DNA of 64,000 nucleotides from Bacteroidetes bacterium GWF2_41_31 (GTDB lineage Bacteria; Bacteroidota; Bacteroidia; Bacteroidales; F082): NCBI GenBank assembly GCA_001769215.1, contig MEOL01000026.1, positions 1 to 64,000 of the forward strand, read 5' to 3'. Shown piece by piece: positions 16,275 to 25,731 of this stretch (position 1 is its first letter; each line of letters starts with the position of its first letter). The notes under the pieces were generated by a model. It saw only the letters and a program-made list of their open reading frames with translations, ran no database searches and was not told where the DNA came from. The position numbers and the translations under genes were made by a program.

Positions 16275-17639
16275 ATGAATAAAAATAAGCTATTTAACGG
16301 AATCGTTCAACTTTTTACCCTCATTTCGATGATATTCCCCATGGCTTTGTCAGCGCAATCCACCTGGATTTATGGCGTTGTGGACGAAGGGGCCTATACT
16401 CCGGCCTATTTAGTCAGACTAAACTATTCCACTACTCAATTCGATACTGTTTCCTATTTGGGCGAACAATACATTGCCGATTTTGGTTGTTGTATTGATC
16501 CGTTTAACGGGAGGATGTTTTTGAGTGGGTTATTGTTTGGGCAAAGTGGTTTTCTGCAAGAGATCGATCTTAACACCTTAGAAATCGTTTCTTATGATAA
16601 ACATTTTTGGAGTCAGGATATGGAATACAATTTTTTGAATAATTCAATTATCTACCGTGTGGACAGTGCTATGTGGAAAGTGGATTTAGAAACAGGGATT
16701 GAATCCAAGATCAACGATATCGAACACATTGACGGCCATTATTGGGGAAGTCCACGCAGCTACAATCCCGCCGATAACACTTTTGTATTTTTTGCTGTAC
16801 AGAATAATGAGTCCTATTGCTTTGTAATTGACGCATTTACAGGTGTCTTGAAAAGTAAAAAGCAAGCCAGCAGAGTGCTCTTTTCATTGGCCGTCGACTA
16901 TGCGTCAGGAAAACAATACGGTAAGTTTAGCGGAACAGTTTATAATTTCGACCCTTACGGATTTAAAGTCACCGAGTTGGTTACAATTCCCGATTATAAA
17001 TCCGAGCTCAATGAGCAACAATCGGTTTATGATCAAAACAACAAGAAATATATAGTGCCTTATATTGCCGCCGACAACCAACCTAAATTTTGCGTGATCG
17101 ATATGGAAAACTATTCCATTGACACATCGTACGTTCAGCCCAATTCACAAATGAATTTACATGAAATATTCTGCCAACCAAGAACAACCTTATCCCTGAT
17201 CAACGATACACTACGTTCGACTCACGGATTAAACTATCAATGGTATCTTGGTGGATTACTAAACCCATTGGTCAACACTCAATACTGTATTCCTGTCGAA
17301 TCAGGAGATTACCAGGCTCTGGTGGATTACCCTGAATATTCAAGCCTGTCGAATACTGTCTCGTTTGAATACACCGATTTACAAACAGATATACAATCCG
17401 TAGTTGCCCGGATAGTGCCCAATCCATTTCGTGACCGGATAGAAATCATCGGGCACAACAATGACTGGAACAACTTCACGTTAAAGATATTCAACGTGCA
17501 AGGAGATTTAATCTATGAAAATAACGCGTTGGATTCATATATACCCGGCCTCGAATTTTTGAAGCCCGGCTTTTACCTGTTTCGTTTAGAACAAAATGGA
17601 AATGTGGTTTTAAGACAAAAGATGGTGAAAAGTGGGTGA
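16275..17639 (+). CDS. secreted beta-propeller-like protein with T9SS sorting domain
   Basis: 454 aa. Signal peptide up to about residue 28 (..PMALSAQ). Residues 30-310 contain repeated blade-like segments (WIYGVVDEGAYTPAYLVRLN, DFGCCIDPFNGRMFLSG, SFVFAVQN-type strands) suggesting a beta-propeller. A short Ig-like segment follows (NYQWYLGGLLNPLVN). The C-terminal domain starts VARIVPNPFRDRIEI and ends VVLRQKMVK, a T9SS type A sorting domain. Surface or extracellular location expected; ligand unknown. Confidence 0.75.
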   Translation: MNKNKLFNGIVQLFTLISMIFPMALSAQSTWIYGVVDEGAYTPAYLVRLNYSTTQFDTVSYLGEQYIADFGCCIDPFNGRMFLSGLLFGQSGFLQEIDLNTLEIVSYDKHFWSQDMEYNFLNNSIIYRVDSAMWKVDLETGIESKINDIEHIDGHYWGSPRSYNPADNTFVFFAVQNNESYCFVIDAFTGVLKSKKQASRVLFSLAVDYASGKQYGKFSGTVYNFDPYGFKVTELVTIPDYKSELNEQQSVYDQNNKKYIVPYIAADNQPKFCVIDMENYSIDTSYVQPNSQMNLHEIFCQPRTTLSLINDTLRSTHGLNYQWYLGGLLNPLVNTQYCIPVESGDYQALVDYPEYSSLSNTVSFEYTDLQTDIQSVVARIVPNPFRDRIEIIGHNNDWNNFTLKIFNVQGDLIYENNALDSYIPGLEFLKPGFYLFRLEQNGNVVLRQKMVKSG

Positions 17640-18186
17640 AAATAGATACATATATCATACTTAAAAAGAAATTACCAGAGTATATAACCCCCATCACTGG
17701 CGCGCGTTTAGCGAAAGCGTAACGCGTGACCATAAATACCACTCCATACCCTAAAATGGTGTCTTTACAAGAATTGGTAGATAAAGATAAATAATCCGTT
17801 CTGATAATTTTGATCTTTTTGTAAAATAAAAAAACCACTTTTGAGAATTAAAGCTTACTTTTATCCAGGACATTTTAAGTAAACTGATGCAGAGTGGAGT
17901 ATTCACTTTAAAAAAGGCTATCCGCCGGAGGCGGATTTAGTTCAACATCATGTATAATATTTTGGAGATTAGGTGGTTACATGAAAGCTTCTGCCCGGCA
18001 CTAGCTTTTGTAACGGCAGACAGTAACAACGCCCGCAAGCCCCAAGGTATCATACCTCCAAACGATGTGTAATTTAACAGGAGATGCAAATTCAATAACC
18101 AAGTGCATTATATCAAAAAGTTTATAGAGATATATGAATTAACGTTTAGAAAAATATTTTGATTATTTTTACTGTTATTTAGTACT
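17640..18186 (+). other. gene-free interval with two hairpins
   Basis: No gene recognised. A hairpin GCGTTTAGC-gaaa-GCGTAACGC lies at about 17704-17725, and a perfect palindrome ATCCGCC-gga-GGCGGAT at 17920-17936. ATTAGGTGG near 17969 might be a decayed core. The rest is AT-rich and unassigned. Confidence 0.4.
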
Positions 18187-18768
18187 ATGAAAACAAATTC
18201 AATTATGGAAAAAATTAAGTCCTATCTTATGGAGCTTACAATAGTTACTGCTGGTGTTTTGATTGCATTATTTTTAAGCAATCTTACAGAAAGCAATCAA
18301 GAACGAAAGTATCACATTGCATCAGTTAAAACCATAAATAATGAAGTTAAAGCAAACTATTCCGGTTTAAAAGGAGTAATTAAGAAACAAAATAATTTAC
18401 TAGACACACTGACTATATATAGAGACGCTCCAACCTCAATTGTCGACCTATTCAAAAAATCAAGTGGCTTACAATTTGCCACATTGAGCAATGCAGGATT
18501 GGAGTTTTATGAAAGAAACCAGATTAATTCCATTGATTTTGAAATGATGTCAACACTTATCCAAATGAATATCTTATCAGGGGTCATTGATACTAAATTA
18601 GAAAAACTTGCTGAATTTACTTATTCTAATACCCTTGGCAATTCTAAAGAAATTAAAACGGTGGTCATCTTGCATTTACAGAATGTTTTAAATACTGAAT
18701 ATCAATTACTGGAGCTCTATGAGGATTATATTGATAAAAATATTAAAACTGAACACAACACGAAATAA
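18187..18768 (+). CDS. hypothetical single-pass membrane protein (DUF6090-like?)
   Basis: 193 aa. One N-terminal membrane segment (LTIVTAGVLIALFLSNL, about residues 17-33) is followed by ESNQERKYH and a long helical, probably coiled, periplasmic part. The arrangement 'ELxIVxxGVLIAL..NN' resembles DUF6090 proteins of Bacteroidota, but I cannot confirm membership. A gamma repeat starts 10 nt after the stop. Confidence 0.55.
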   Translation: MKTNSIMEKIKSYLMELTIVTAGVLIALFLSNLTESNQERKYHIASVKTINNEVKANYSGLKGVIKKQNNLLDTLTIYRDAPTSIVDLFKKSSGLQFATLSNAGLEFYERNQINSIDFEMMSTLIQMNILSGVIDTKLEKLAEFTYSNTLGNSKEIKTVVILHLQNVLNTEYQLLELYEDYIDKNIKTEHNTK

Positions 18769-18778
18769 AAGACTACAC

Positions 18779-19154
18779 ACCTAACTCATCCCAGTTTGAG
18801 CGTAGCGGTAACAAGCTTGCGTCAGTGTCGCACAATCAACTCTTTTCCCAGGTTATAATTGCCTCTCCGGCTGCGTTTCACGGCAGACAGGTTTTAGAAG
18901 TAGGATCAATCTCCATAACTGCCCACCGCCCAAAAATAAATCCCCAAAAGATTGACCCTAAAAATCAAACCAATACAATTAATTCCTAGATTTACCCCAC
19001 CAAACACCCGATGATCCAGTTACAAGAAGGAGAAAGAAACCGATTTGACTAATTATAAACGATTGAAAATGGGTAGGTTATTATCTGTAATGAGGTTAAA
19101 AATAATAATGCTAAATAGAGAGCTTCCAGAGTTGGGTTTATACTCTCGTTGACA
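18779..19154 (+). repeat. attC-like repeat, family gamma interior type 1 (copy 3)
   Basis: Begins ACCTAACTCATCCCAG (fits RYYYAAC) and ends TTTATACTCTCGTTGACA. The interior is nearly identical to the 10110 copy, including ATTGACCCTAAAAATCAA. The right end has drifted from AGAGGTGAGTTTAT to AGAGTTGGGTTTAT. Confidence 0.78.
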
Positions 19155-19235
19155 TTCATTGGAAAAAATAAATAATGTAACCTGGTTTTATTAAAAACAA
19201 TATTCATGCACAAATAGAAACAAAATCGAAATATT

Positions 19236-20072
19236 ATGAAAAAAGCAATCCTTTTACTTATTATGATCAGTGTTTCCCAGTATGCTTTAGCCCAGAATGA
19301 CAATCCTGATTGTCTTGAAAAGACCTTCAAATTTTTCACCGTTTTTGATGGTTTTTATCTTACCGATTATTGCAAATATGCTGAATTTGGCTCTTATGAA
19401 TTTATAGTTGACAGAGGTGCCAGTGCAATAAAAAAAGAAGGTGTGTACCGGGAAGTATGGTTCCACAAAAAAGACGATAATAGCCGGGTAGTCTCTGGCC
19501 TTCAGATACTTCAAAACCATGTAAATGCCCTCAAAGCCGTAGGCGGGGAAGTTGTAAAAGAATCAGACGGATCTGTATTTAAAACCACTTACAATGGCAA
19601 AGAATTATGGATTTATGTGAATGCAAACACGAATAGCACCGATTTGGATAATTACGGCATCATCTCCATTGAAGTTGATGTGATGAAACAGGAAGTAAGT
19701 GCATTGGATATAAAAGAGAGTATAGCTTCGCAGGGGAAAATAGCCCTGTATGGTATCCTTTTTGACACCGGAAAATCTGATATCAAGCCTGAATCGGAGA
19801 AAGCGATAAGCTCAATTGCAACCTATCTTAAGGAAAATCCTGGAGCATATGTTTACATCGTTGGACATACCGACAACGTGGGGAATTATGATATGAATCA
19901 AAAACTTTCAAAAAGCCGTGGTGAATCAGTTAAGAATTATCTGGTAACAAAGTATAATATTTTAGCAACCCGATTGACAGGTGATGGCGTTGGTCCTGTA
20001 TGCCCTGTTACAACAAATGATACAGAGGAAGGCAAAGCTCTCAATCGCAGGGTGGAAATTGTGAAGAAGTAA
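19236..20072 (+). CDS. OmpA family protein
   Basis: 278 aa. Signal peptide MKKAILLLIMISVSQYALAQ. Residues 25-150 form an uncharacterised envelope domain. Residues about 165-278 are an OmpA C-terminal peptidoglycan-binding domain: LYGILFDTGKSDIKPES, YIVGHTDNVGNYDMNQKLSKSRGESV and LNRRVEIV. It would tether the envelope to peptidoglycan. It starts about 80 nt after a gamma repeat. The next gene follows after 24 nt, so the two may share a cassette. Confidence 0.88.
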   Translation: MKKAILLLIMISVSQYALAQNDNPDCLEKTFKFFTVFDGFYLTDYCKYAEFGSYEFIVDRGASAIKKEGVYREVWFHKKDDNSRVVSGLQILQNHVNALKAVGGEVVKESDGSVFKTTYNGKELWIYVNANTNSTDLDNYGIISIEVDVMKQEVSALDIKESIASQGKIALYGILFDTGKSDIKPESEKAISSIATYLKENPGAYVYIVGHTDNVGNYDMNQKLSKSRGESVKNYLVTKYNILATRLTGDGVGPVCPVTTNDTEEGKALNRRVEIVKK

Positions 20073-20096
20073 CCTTAAAATTGTAAAATGTGACAC

Positions 20097-20762
20097 ATGA
20101 AAAGTAGAATCATCGTTGTACTCTTGTTTGAACTGAGTCTGACATTACTTCAGGCACAAACGGTTAATGACATTAATGGTAATGTGTATAAAACTGTAAC
20201 AATCGGTAATCAGATATGGATGGCAGAAAACCTGAAAACCACAAAGTATAATGATGGCAAGGCAATACCATTAGTTACAGATAATGCGGCATGGACAAAT
20301 CGTGATTCAATAGCTTTAACAACCCCTGCATATTATTGGTATAATAATGATTCAACAATAAAAAAAACATATGGAGCATTGTATAACGGTTATGCAGTAA
20401 AAACAGACCGACTTTGCCCCACCGGCTGGCACGTTCCGGATGATGCTGAGTGGTCAAAACTAACAGCTTATCTTGGAGGTGAAGATGTTGCAGGCGGCAA
20501 GCTGAAAGAAACAGGAACAGATCATTGGCAAAGTCCAAATAAAGGAGCTACAGACGAATCCGGTTTTACTGCTCTTCCGGGTGGCTACCGAACCATGAAT
20601 GGTAAATTCAATTACATTAACGGCGGCAGTGGTTGGTGGAGTTCGACCAAATACAATTCAACCTATGCTTGGTCACGGGGGATGCATAGTGATACTGACC
20701 ATGTGAGCAGAGGAGCCAACGAATTGCCAAATAGTTTATATGTTCGTTGCCTAAAGGACTAA
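20097..20762 (+). CDS. secreted Fib_succ_major domain protein
   Basis: 221 aa. Signal peptide to about residue 21 (..TLLQAQ), then one Fibrobacter succinogenes major paralogous domain (PF09603): DINGNVYKTVTIGNQIWMAENLKTTKYNDG, CPTGWHVPDDAEWSKL, ESGFTALPGGYR, GGSGWWSSTKYN and LYVRCLKD at the end. The fold is C-type-lectin/formylglycine-like; the role is unknown and probably surface binding. It ends just before the delta hairpin, where orientation of the array flips. Confidence 0.88.
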   Translation: MKSRIIVVLLFELSLTLLQAQTVNDINGNVYKTVTIGNQIWMAENLKTTKYNDGKAIPLVTDNAAWTNRDSIALTTPAYYWYNNDSTIKKTYGALYNGYAVKTDRLCPTGWHVPDDAEWSKLTAYLGGEDVAGGKLKETGTDHWQSPNKGATDESGFTALPGGYRTMNGKFNYINGGSGWWSSTKYNSTYAWSRGMHSDTDHVSRGANELPNSLYVRCLKD

Positions 20763-20790
20763 ACCATTTGATTAAATAACCAACGAAACA

Positions 20791-20847
20791 CTAATAAATA
20801 GGACTCTGAGCGGCGCGCAGCGCCCAACGATGAATCCTATTTATTAG
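20791..20847. repeat. delta hairpin between convergent genes (attC-like or terminator)
   Basis: CTAATAAATAGGACTC (20791-20806) and GAATCCTATTTATTAG (20832-20847) are inverted copies with one mismatch, and GGCGC/GCGCC inside extends the stem. No T-run follows on either strand. On the minus strand AGCTGCTAAT (20852-20843) directly precedes it and matches 9/10 the reverse complement of ATTAGCAACT upstream of the DUF4440 gene. This makes it a compact attC-like site for that cassette. It could also serve as a two-way terminator. Confidence 0.65.
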
Positions 20848-20879
20848 CAGCTTGTGATTTTTATCGTGGAACCTCGTTT

Positions 20880-21359
20880 TTACTTAATGTCAGGCATTCG
20901 TGTTATATCTTCAATATGAACAAGCGTTAACTTCCAATCACCATTTTGCTGTTTACTCCATACAAGGCTGTAATTTCCTTTTTCTTTAAGAACAGGGCCA
21001 CCCGGAGGAGTCAGATCAAGGCTGTATGACCCACCATCATAGGCTATTGATTCACTCACTCCTTTTATTAAAGAAGTTGTTTGGATGTTACTTAGCACTT
21101 TGACTCCTCCACTAATCCAATTTTGAACGATTGCCTTTACTCCTGTATGTATTAACGAATCATTCATTACAATTGCATTGTCAGCAATCGTTTTCACAAT
21201 TGCTGCAGAATCATGGTTGTTCCAACCTGCCAAAAACACATTGGTTAACGAATCAACATTAACAGATTCACTTTGCAGTAATGTATCAGTTGATTTTGTA
21301 GATGTTTGATTGCAACCAATAATTGCAATACAAAAAAGAAAGATTGTTAGATTTTTCAT
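20880..21359 (-). CDS. DUF4440/SnoaL-like lipoprotein
   Basis: About 159 aa from Met at 21359. I prefer this over the track start 12 codons upstream because it gives a compact lipoprotein signal MKNLTIFLFCIAIIGC with lipobox IIGC. The mature part is an NTF2-like fold: VDSLTNVFLAGWNNHDSAAIVKTIADNAIVM, then I.T.GVKAIVQNW, and GNYSLVWSKQQNGDWKLTLVHIED at the end, as in DUF4440 proteins. Enzymatic or binding role unknown. The gene is first from the junction in the minus-strand half of the array. Confidence 0.75.
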   Translation of the reverse strand: MKNLTIFLFCIAIIGCNQTSTKSTDTLLQSESVNVDSLTNVFLAGWNNHDSAAIVKTIADNAIVMNDSLIHTGVKAIVQNWISGGVKVLSNIQTTSLIKGVSESIAYDGGSYSLDLTPPGGPVLKEKGNYSLVWSKQQNGDWKLTLVHIEDITRMPDIK

Positions 21360-21416
21360 CGAAATAAATTTAACGTTTGTATTATTTTTTTCCATTTCAA
21401 ATTTCTTTAATATAGT

Positions 21417-21770
21417 TGCTAATGTCTGTATAAACTCACCTCTGGCAGTTATTTCGGCATCACATCCATACTGTACCTCAGCTTATTACCGGAAATTCTG
21501 TAAACTTAAAAAAGTAAAGGTAAAATTAAATTTTCCTGAAACGACACACGACAAACTTTTTTGCCCATTTTTAAGGATTTGGAGCTATTATCCCGTTGTG
21601 TTTACTGTGTAAGTGAGCTTACCTGAAAAGTAAAAAATGCTCAATAAGGGACTTTTGGCGTATCTCTCCGACCAACCCCTCTTGCTTGCCCGGTACTTAG
21701 GCGCTGGTTTTGTTCAAAAAAAAGTACGCGTAATTAGGCCACAATCGATGCATGGGTATCAAGCGGTGCA
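21417..21770 (-). repeat. attC-like repeat, family gamma interior type 2 (copy a)
   Basis: Read on the minus strand it ends CTGCCAGAGGTGAGTTTATA then ATTAGCA, the same right end as gamma at 10110, but the interior of about 300 bp is a different sequence shared with 23748, 25732 and 27534. The left end is truncated. The plus-strand ORF at 21310 is a repeat artefact, also seen at 25735 and 27532. Confidence 0.78.
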
Positions 21771-21897
21771 ATTTAAAAAGTTGGACATTTTAAAACTTAA
21801 TCCCTTTCAGTTTGCCGCGCTATTTAGTTAATGTTAAAAAGCTCATATTTAATACTTTCTGATCAGTTTTTTTATATTGCGTGCTATACGCTGTGCT

Positions 21898-23709
21898 TTA
21901 TTCTTCAATTATTAACTTTTGTCTAATTTTTAATTCGCCTGAGAACAGGTCTATAATATAGATTCCCTGGCCAAGTGTCGAAATGTCGATATTTCCTCTT
22001 ATTTCATTTATGTGCAGCACCTTTTGTCCAAGTTGGTTGTAAATATTTACCGTTTCTATTTTCAAGCCATTATTACTTGTGATAAATAATTTGTCAGTTG
22101 CAGGATTGGGGCCTATTGAAAACTCAGTATTGATATTGATATCTGCTATACCTATCGCCTGACAAGCGGCCTCCACTTCTGCCTGAGTGTTGCAACCTGT
22201 GGCATTACCCTGAATTTCAATGGTACCTGACGGATTGGCCAGATAATTACAAATGCTTTCAACGGCGCAAAAAGACAAAGATTCGTTATTCCAGATGTGT
22301 AAGTTCTCTATTGATCCGGCATCAATATTCTCCAAGCCTGTTAAGCTTGCAAGAGTCAAATTATTATTGATCCAAAGATATCCTCCAATAGAAGTTAAAC
22401 TATCCATTCCATTTAAATTGCTCAACAAAGGATTATAGAAAATATAGAGGTCATCCCCTATTGAAGTAAGCTTGCCCAATCCTGTTATATCCGATATGAC
22501 AGTGTTGCCCGAAATTTCAAGCTCTCCTCCGATGGAAATCACATTATCCAATCCGGTAAAATTTGTCAGGACAGTGTTACCCCCAATTTCAAGGTTACCC
22601 CCAACTGAACTTAGATTGCTCAGGGCTGTTAAACTGGCCAACAAGTCATTATAAAAAACTGCTAAGTTTCCTCCTATGGATGTTATATTGTCTAATCCTG
22701 TCAAATTTGTCAAGTTATCGTTATCATCAATTTCAAGATAATCCACAATGCTTGTCAATCCGGAGAGCGCATTTATATTCATAAGGGCATTGTTATTTCC
22801 AACATGCACCCCACCTCCAACTGAAGTCAAATTGTTCAATCCCGATAAACTTGTCAGAGAATCATTGGCGTCAATTTCCAAGTCACCTCCGATTGAATTC
22901 AAATTGCTCAGAGAAGATATGCTTGCCAGGACATCATTAGCTGCGAGGTAAACGTCACCTCCGATGGAAGTCAAATTATTAAGTCCTGTTGTGGTGGTGA
23001 GAGAATCGTTGTACTCTATCCTCATGTTGCCTCCTATTGAAGTCACGTTATCAAGCCCTGACAAACTGTTTAGAACAGCATTGCCTCCTATCTGATCCTG
23101 GCCAATTATCAAATCCCCGGGAATTGAAGTTAACCCTTCTAAACCTGATAAATCAGGGAGGACATCGCATTCAATAATTTCGACATTACCTCCGATGGAA
23201 GTTACATTGGATAGCTCTGCTATACTGATTAAATAATGATTTCCTCCGTAAGGATAATAACCAATTTTCAGATCTCCTCCGATGGAAGTCAGGCTTTCCA
23301 ATCCTGCCAAAGTGATCAGGGAATAATGATTATAGATCTCAAGTGCTCCGCCAATGGTTGTTAGCTGGTCAAGTCCTGATAAATTGTTCAAAACAGTCCC
23401 TTCAACTTTAAGTCCTTCACCGATAGAATTTATACTGTCCAGGCCTGTTAGATTATACAGGTTTCCGCTGGATTTGATCCAGAGGTTTCCACCGAAGGCA
23501 GTCAATACATTTAATCCGTTCAAATTGGTGATATCGCTTCCTTCAATTTTAACATCCCCTTCAATTTCTGTGCAGCCAGGGTTATTGGATTGAAAACTGT
23601 CAATTGCTGCCTGATTTGAAAATGTAATTCCTGCCGGAAGGCAGGATTGAGAAAAAACTGGTGCCTGAATAAGAAAGGCAAATGCGATGAATAATGTTAA
23701 CTTTTTCAT
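21898..23709 (-). CDS. receptor-L/LRR-like repeat surface protein with T9SS sorting domain (paralogue)
   Basis: 603 aa, about 60 residues longer than its paralogue at 11469. Signal peptide MKKLTLFIAFAFLIQAPVFSQ, then SCLPAGITFSNQAAIDSFQ and CTEIEGDVKIEG equivalent to the paralogue's start. Some 18 solenoid repeats of the LSGLxNLTSIGGxLxI type follow. After a small CAVESIC..TGC cysteine segment comes the sorting domain FSIGPNPATDKLFITSN to RQKLIIEE. Likely surface-exposed binding protein exported by T9SS. Cores: GTTATGCAC upstream, and only 6/9 (all differences transitions) to GCGTATAGC downstream, so cassette status is weaker than for its paralogue. Confidence 0.88.
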   Translation of the reverse strand: MKKLTLFIAFAFLIQAPVFSQSCLPAGITFSNQAAIDSFQSNNPGCTEIEGDVKIEGSDITNLNGLNVLTAFGGNLWIKSSGNLYNLTGLDSINSIGEGLKVEGTVLNNLSGLDQLTTIGGALEIYNHYSLITLAGLESLTSIGGDLKIGYYPYGGNHYLISIAELSNVTSIGGNVEIIECDVLPDLSGLEGLTSIPGDLIIGQDQIGGNAVLNSLSGLDNVTSIGGNMRIEYNDSLTTTTGLNNLTSIGGDVYLAANDVLASISSLSNLNSIGGDLEIDANDSLTSLSGLNNLTSVGGGVHVGNNNALMNINALSGLTSIVDYLEIDDNDNLTNLTGLDNITSIGGNLAVFYNDLLASLTALSNLSSVGGNLEIGGNTVLTNFTGLDNVISIGGELEISGNTVISDITGLGKLTSIGDDLYIFYNPLLSNLNGMDSLTSIGGYLWINNNLTLASLTGLENIDAGSIENLHIWNNESLSFCAVESICNYLANPSGTIEIQGNATGCNTQAEVEAACQAIGIADININTEFSIGPNPATDKLFITSNNGLKIETVNIYNQLGQKVLHINEIRGNIDISTLGQGIYIIDLFSGELKIRQKLIIEE

Positions 23710-23747
23710 GTCTATTATTTTTAGTTAGCAAATGTTCTTCTTGCAAA

Positions 23748-24214
23748 GTGCATAACCTCTGGATAATCTCACCTCTGGCAGTTTTTTCGACATCACATTC
23801 TCTTGTACCGCAGCCCGTAACCGGTAATTCTGTAACCTTAAAGTAGTAAAGGTAAAACTATATTTTCTTGAATCGACACACGATAAACTTTTTAGCGCAT
23901 TTTTATGGATTCGGAGTTACAATCCTCTTGTATTTACTGCGTAAGTGAGTTAACCTTAAAAGTTAAAAAAATTCAATAAGGAACTTTTGGCATATTCCCC
24001 TGACCAACTCGTCATGCTTGTACAGTACTGAGGAGCTGGTTTTGTTTGAAAAAAAATGCACGATCAGGACACAATCGATGCATGGGTAAAAAAACATTAC
24101 TGCCTGCCTACCTTGTATCCTACCTCCCATGTCGGCATGAAATCGGCAGGCTTACCTACCTGTAGGTAAGCTCGTTACAGGTACGATCAAACCAGAACGA
24201 GTAGAGGGCGTAAT
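23748..24214 (-). repeat. attC-like repeat, family gamma interior type 2 (copy b) with nested TACC palindromes
   Basis: On the minus strand it begins ATTACGCCCTCTACTCGTTC 2 nt after a stop, continues with the gamma left end (..GTAACGAGCTTACC), and ends CCAGAGGTGAGATTATCC..GTTATGCAC. A TACC/GGTA-rich palindromic block at about 24100-24175 is inserted near the left end. Confidence 0.75.
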
Positions 24215-24216
24215 TT

Positions 24217-25065
24217 TTACCATCTTAAAAATATCCCCATATTAAATTCAAATCTGGAATAGTTATGTTTAGACGGTTCTATCTGTTCAGTTATCTTGTT
24301 TTCAGAAATCCATGTTTGAATGGTACGGAAATAATTTATACTTCTTTTGGAATAGTAATAATGTGAATTTAGTAAAAAGCCAAAAGAAGTTTCCTTAATT
24401 TTAAACACCATTAATCTCATATCAATTTTTGGCTGAAAATAGGGTTGATAATCAGTTTTTGTTTCATAATGATATTGTTGTCTTTCATTGGATAATTTCT
24501 TTTTGTGATAAAAAGTTGCCTCCTCCTTCATAAAAGAAGAAATACCCAAATCGCATTTTATGAGGAGCATAAAAATACCATTATCAATTGGCTTTAGTGC
24601 CGGAGAAAGATAAAAACCTAGATCGTAAATTGTAAATTGTTGCACATTATAATCCACCAGGTAATAATCGGGTAAGGTTTGTATTTGGTATTCCTCAAAA
24701 TTAGTAATCCAATTTTTGTTAAGCATTGAGCCAATGCCAACACCCAACCAAGGTGTAATAAAATAATGTGCTGAAATATCATAATTATCGGGTATAATAT
24801 CATCCATCATTATCAATTTAATATCTGCAGACATTTTTGAAAAGAAGTCGAATTTATATCCCAGTTTCAATATGATTAAATCGATATAATCGGGCTCATA
24901 ATCAACATAATTAATAAAATCCAGATTTTCATTTGGCGAGGTTTTTTCTATTTCGAGCTCTGCAATTCCAATAGAAAATGAGAACTCCTGATTTTTTAAT
25001 ATCTGGCCTTGAGCAAATAAACTAAAGCTAATCAAGTAAAAGATTATAAAAACAGGAAGTCTCAT
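24217..25065 (-). CDS. hypothetical outer-membrane protein
   Basis: 282 aa; family not recognised. Signal peptide MRLPVFIIFYLISFSLFAQ. The mature chain is rich in aromatic residues in alternating pattern, with repeated transmembrane-strand-like segments (LIILKLGYKFDFFSKM, YFITPWLGVGIGSML, SRFEFNMGIFLRW) and a C-terminal aromatic residue, as in beta-barrels. It lies 9 nt after the preceding lipoprotein-like gene, so both form a two-gene cassette. Its stop abuts an inverse-core-like ATTACGCC. Confidence 0.6.
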   Translation of the reverse strand: MRLPVFIIFYLISFSLFAQGQILKNQEFSFSIGIAELEIEKTSPNENLDFINYVDYEPDYIDLIILKLGYKFDFFSKMSADIKLIMMDDIIPDNYDISAHYFITPWLGVGIGSMLNKNWITNFEEYQIQTLPDYYLVDYNVQQFTIYDLGFYLSPALKPIDNGIFMLLIKCDLGISSFMKEEATFYHKKKLSNERQQYHYETKTDYQPYFQPKIDMRLMVFKIKETSFGFLLNSHYYYSKRSINYFRTIQTWISENKITEQIEPSKHNYSRFEFNMGIFLRW

Positions 25066-25074
25066 AGTCTAAGA

Positions 25075-25716
25075 TTAAATTATTGTAAATATTACGGTCG
25101 TACCAAAAAGTTCATTTCCATTGTCTAAAGTTACTTTAACTTCAAACTGAGCATTTGTGTTTTTTATTGATGTTTTTAGCACAAGTATAATGGAGCTACT
25201 TTTGTGGCGAGATTGTATGTCATCTAGCCATGATATTCCCTGGCTTAAATTGTGGTACATATCAAAGTCATCTCTTGAAGAGCATAAAATATGTTCCGAT
25301 ATATCATCACCTGCTTTTAAAGATTCATTTATATCTATAAGTGTTTTTACCTTAATATCTACAACTTTATTGAGTGGAATGTAACTCGGTTCAATATCGT
25401 AAGCTCGTGCAGTCTGAAATGAGAATGTCTGCATTAAATTTGAGGAAAATGTAGCTGCATAAAACATTGATGTATCAGACAAGGTAAGTTTCAAGGCCAC
25501 TGCATCCGAGTAGATTGTATCTGTTGTATTATAATAATCCAAATACCTGTCACTATTATCAATACCTATAACACTAATATGATTATAGTTTATTTCTATA
25601 GGGTCTTGAGAATATGGCGTACAACTGAAAAAAAGCTTAATCCCAAAACTTAAAATAAGTAAGATTATCACTTTCGGAATAAGAGTTATTACATTTTCTT
25701 TCTTTGTGTTATTCAT
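25075..25716 (-). CDS. hypothetical membrane-anchored or lipoprotein-like protein
   Basis: 213 aa, family not recognised. The N-terminal hydrophobic segment VIILLILSFGIKLFFSC ends in a cysteine, but the lipobox is non-canonical (FFSC). The mature part is strand-rich with DAVALKLTLSDTSMFYAA and a SSSIILVLKTSIKN end segment. It is transcribed with the 24217 gene. The core in front (minus strand GAGTGGCATAAT) matches GAGGGCGTAAT derived from the inverse core behind 24217 with one indel and one transition, consistent with one cassette spanning both genes. Confidence 0.55.
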   Translation of the reverse strand: MNNTKKENVITLIPKVIILLILSFGIKLFFSCTPYSQDPIEINYNHISVIGIDNSDRYLDYYNTTDTIYSDAVALKLTLSDTSMFYAATFSSNLMQTFSFQTARAYDIEPSYIPLNKVVDIKVKTLIDINESLKAGDDISEHILCSSRDDFDMYHNLSQGISWLDDIQSRHKSSSIILVLKTSIKNTNAQFEVKVTLDNGNELFGTTVIFTII

Positions 25717-25731
25717 GGTCGCTGTCTTTTT

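Noticed and set aside
20791-20847. Delta hairpin as a simple rho-independent terminator
   Set aside because: Not excluded, but there is no T-run on either strand, and its flank matches the cassette core 9/10.
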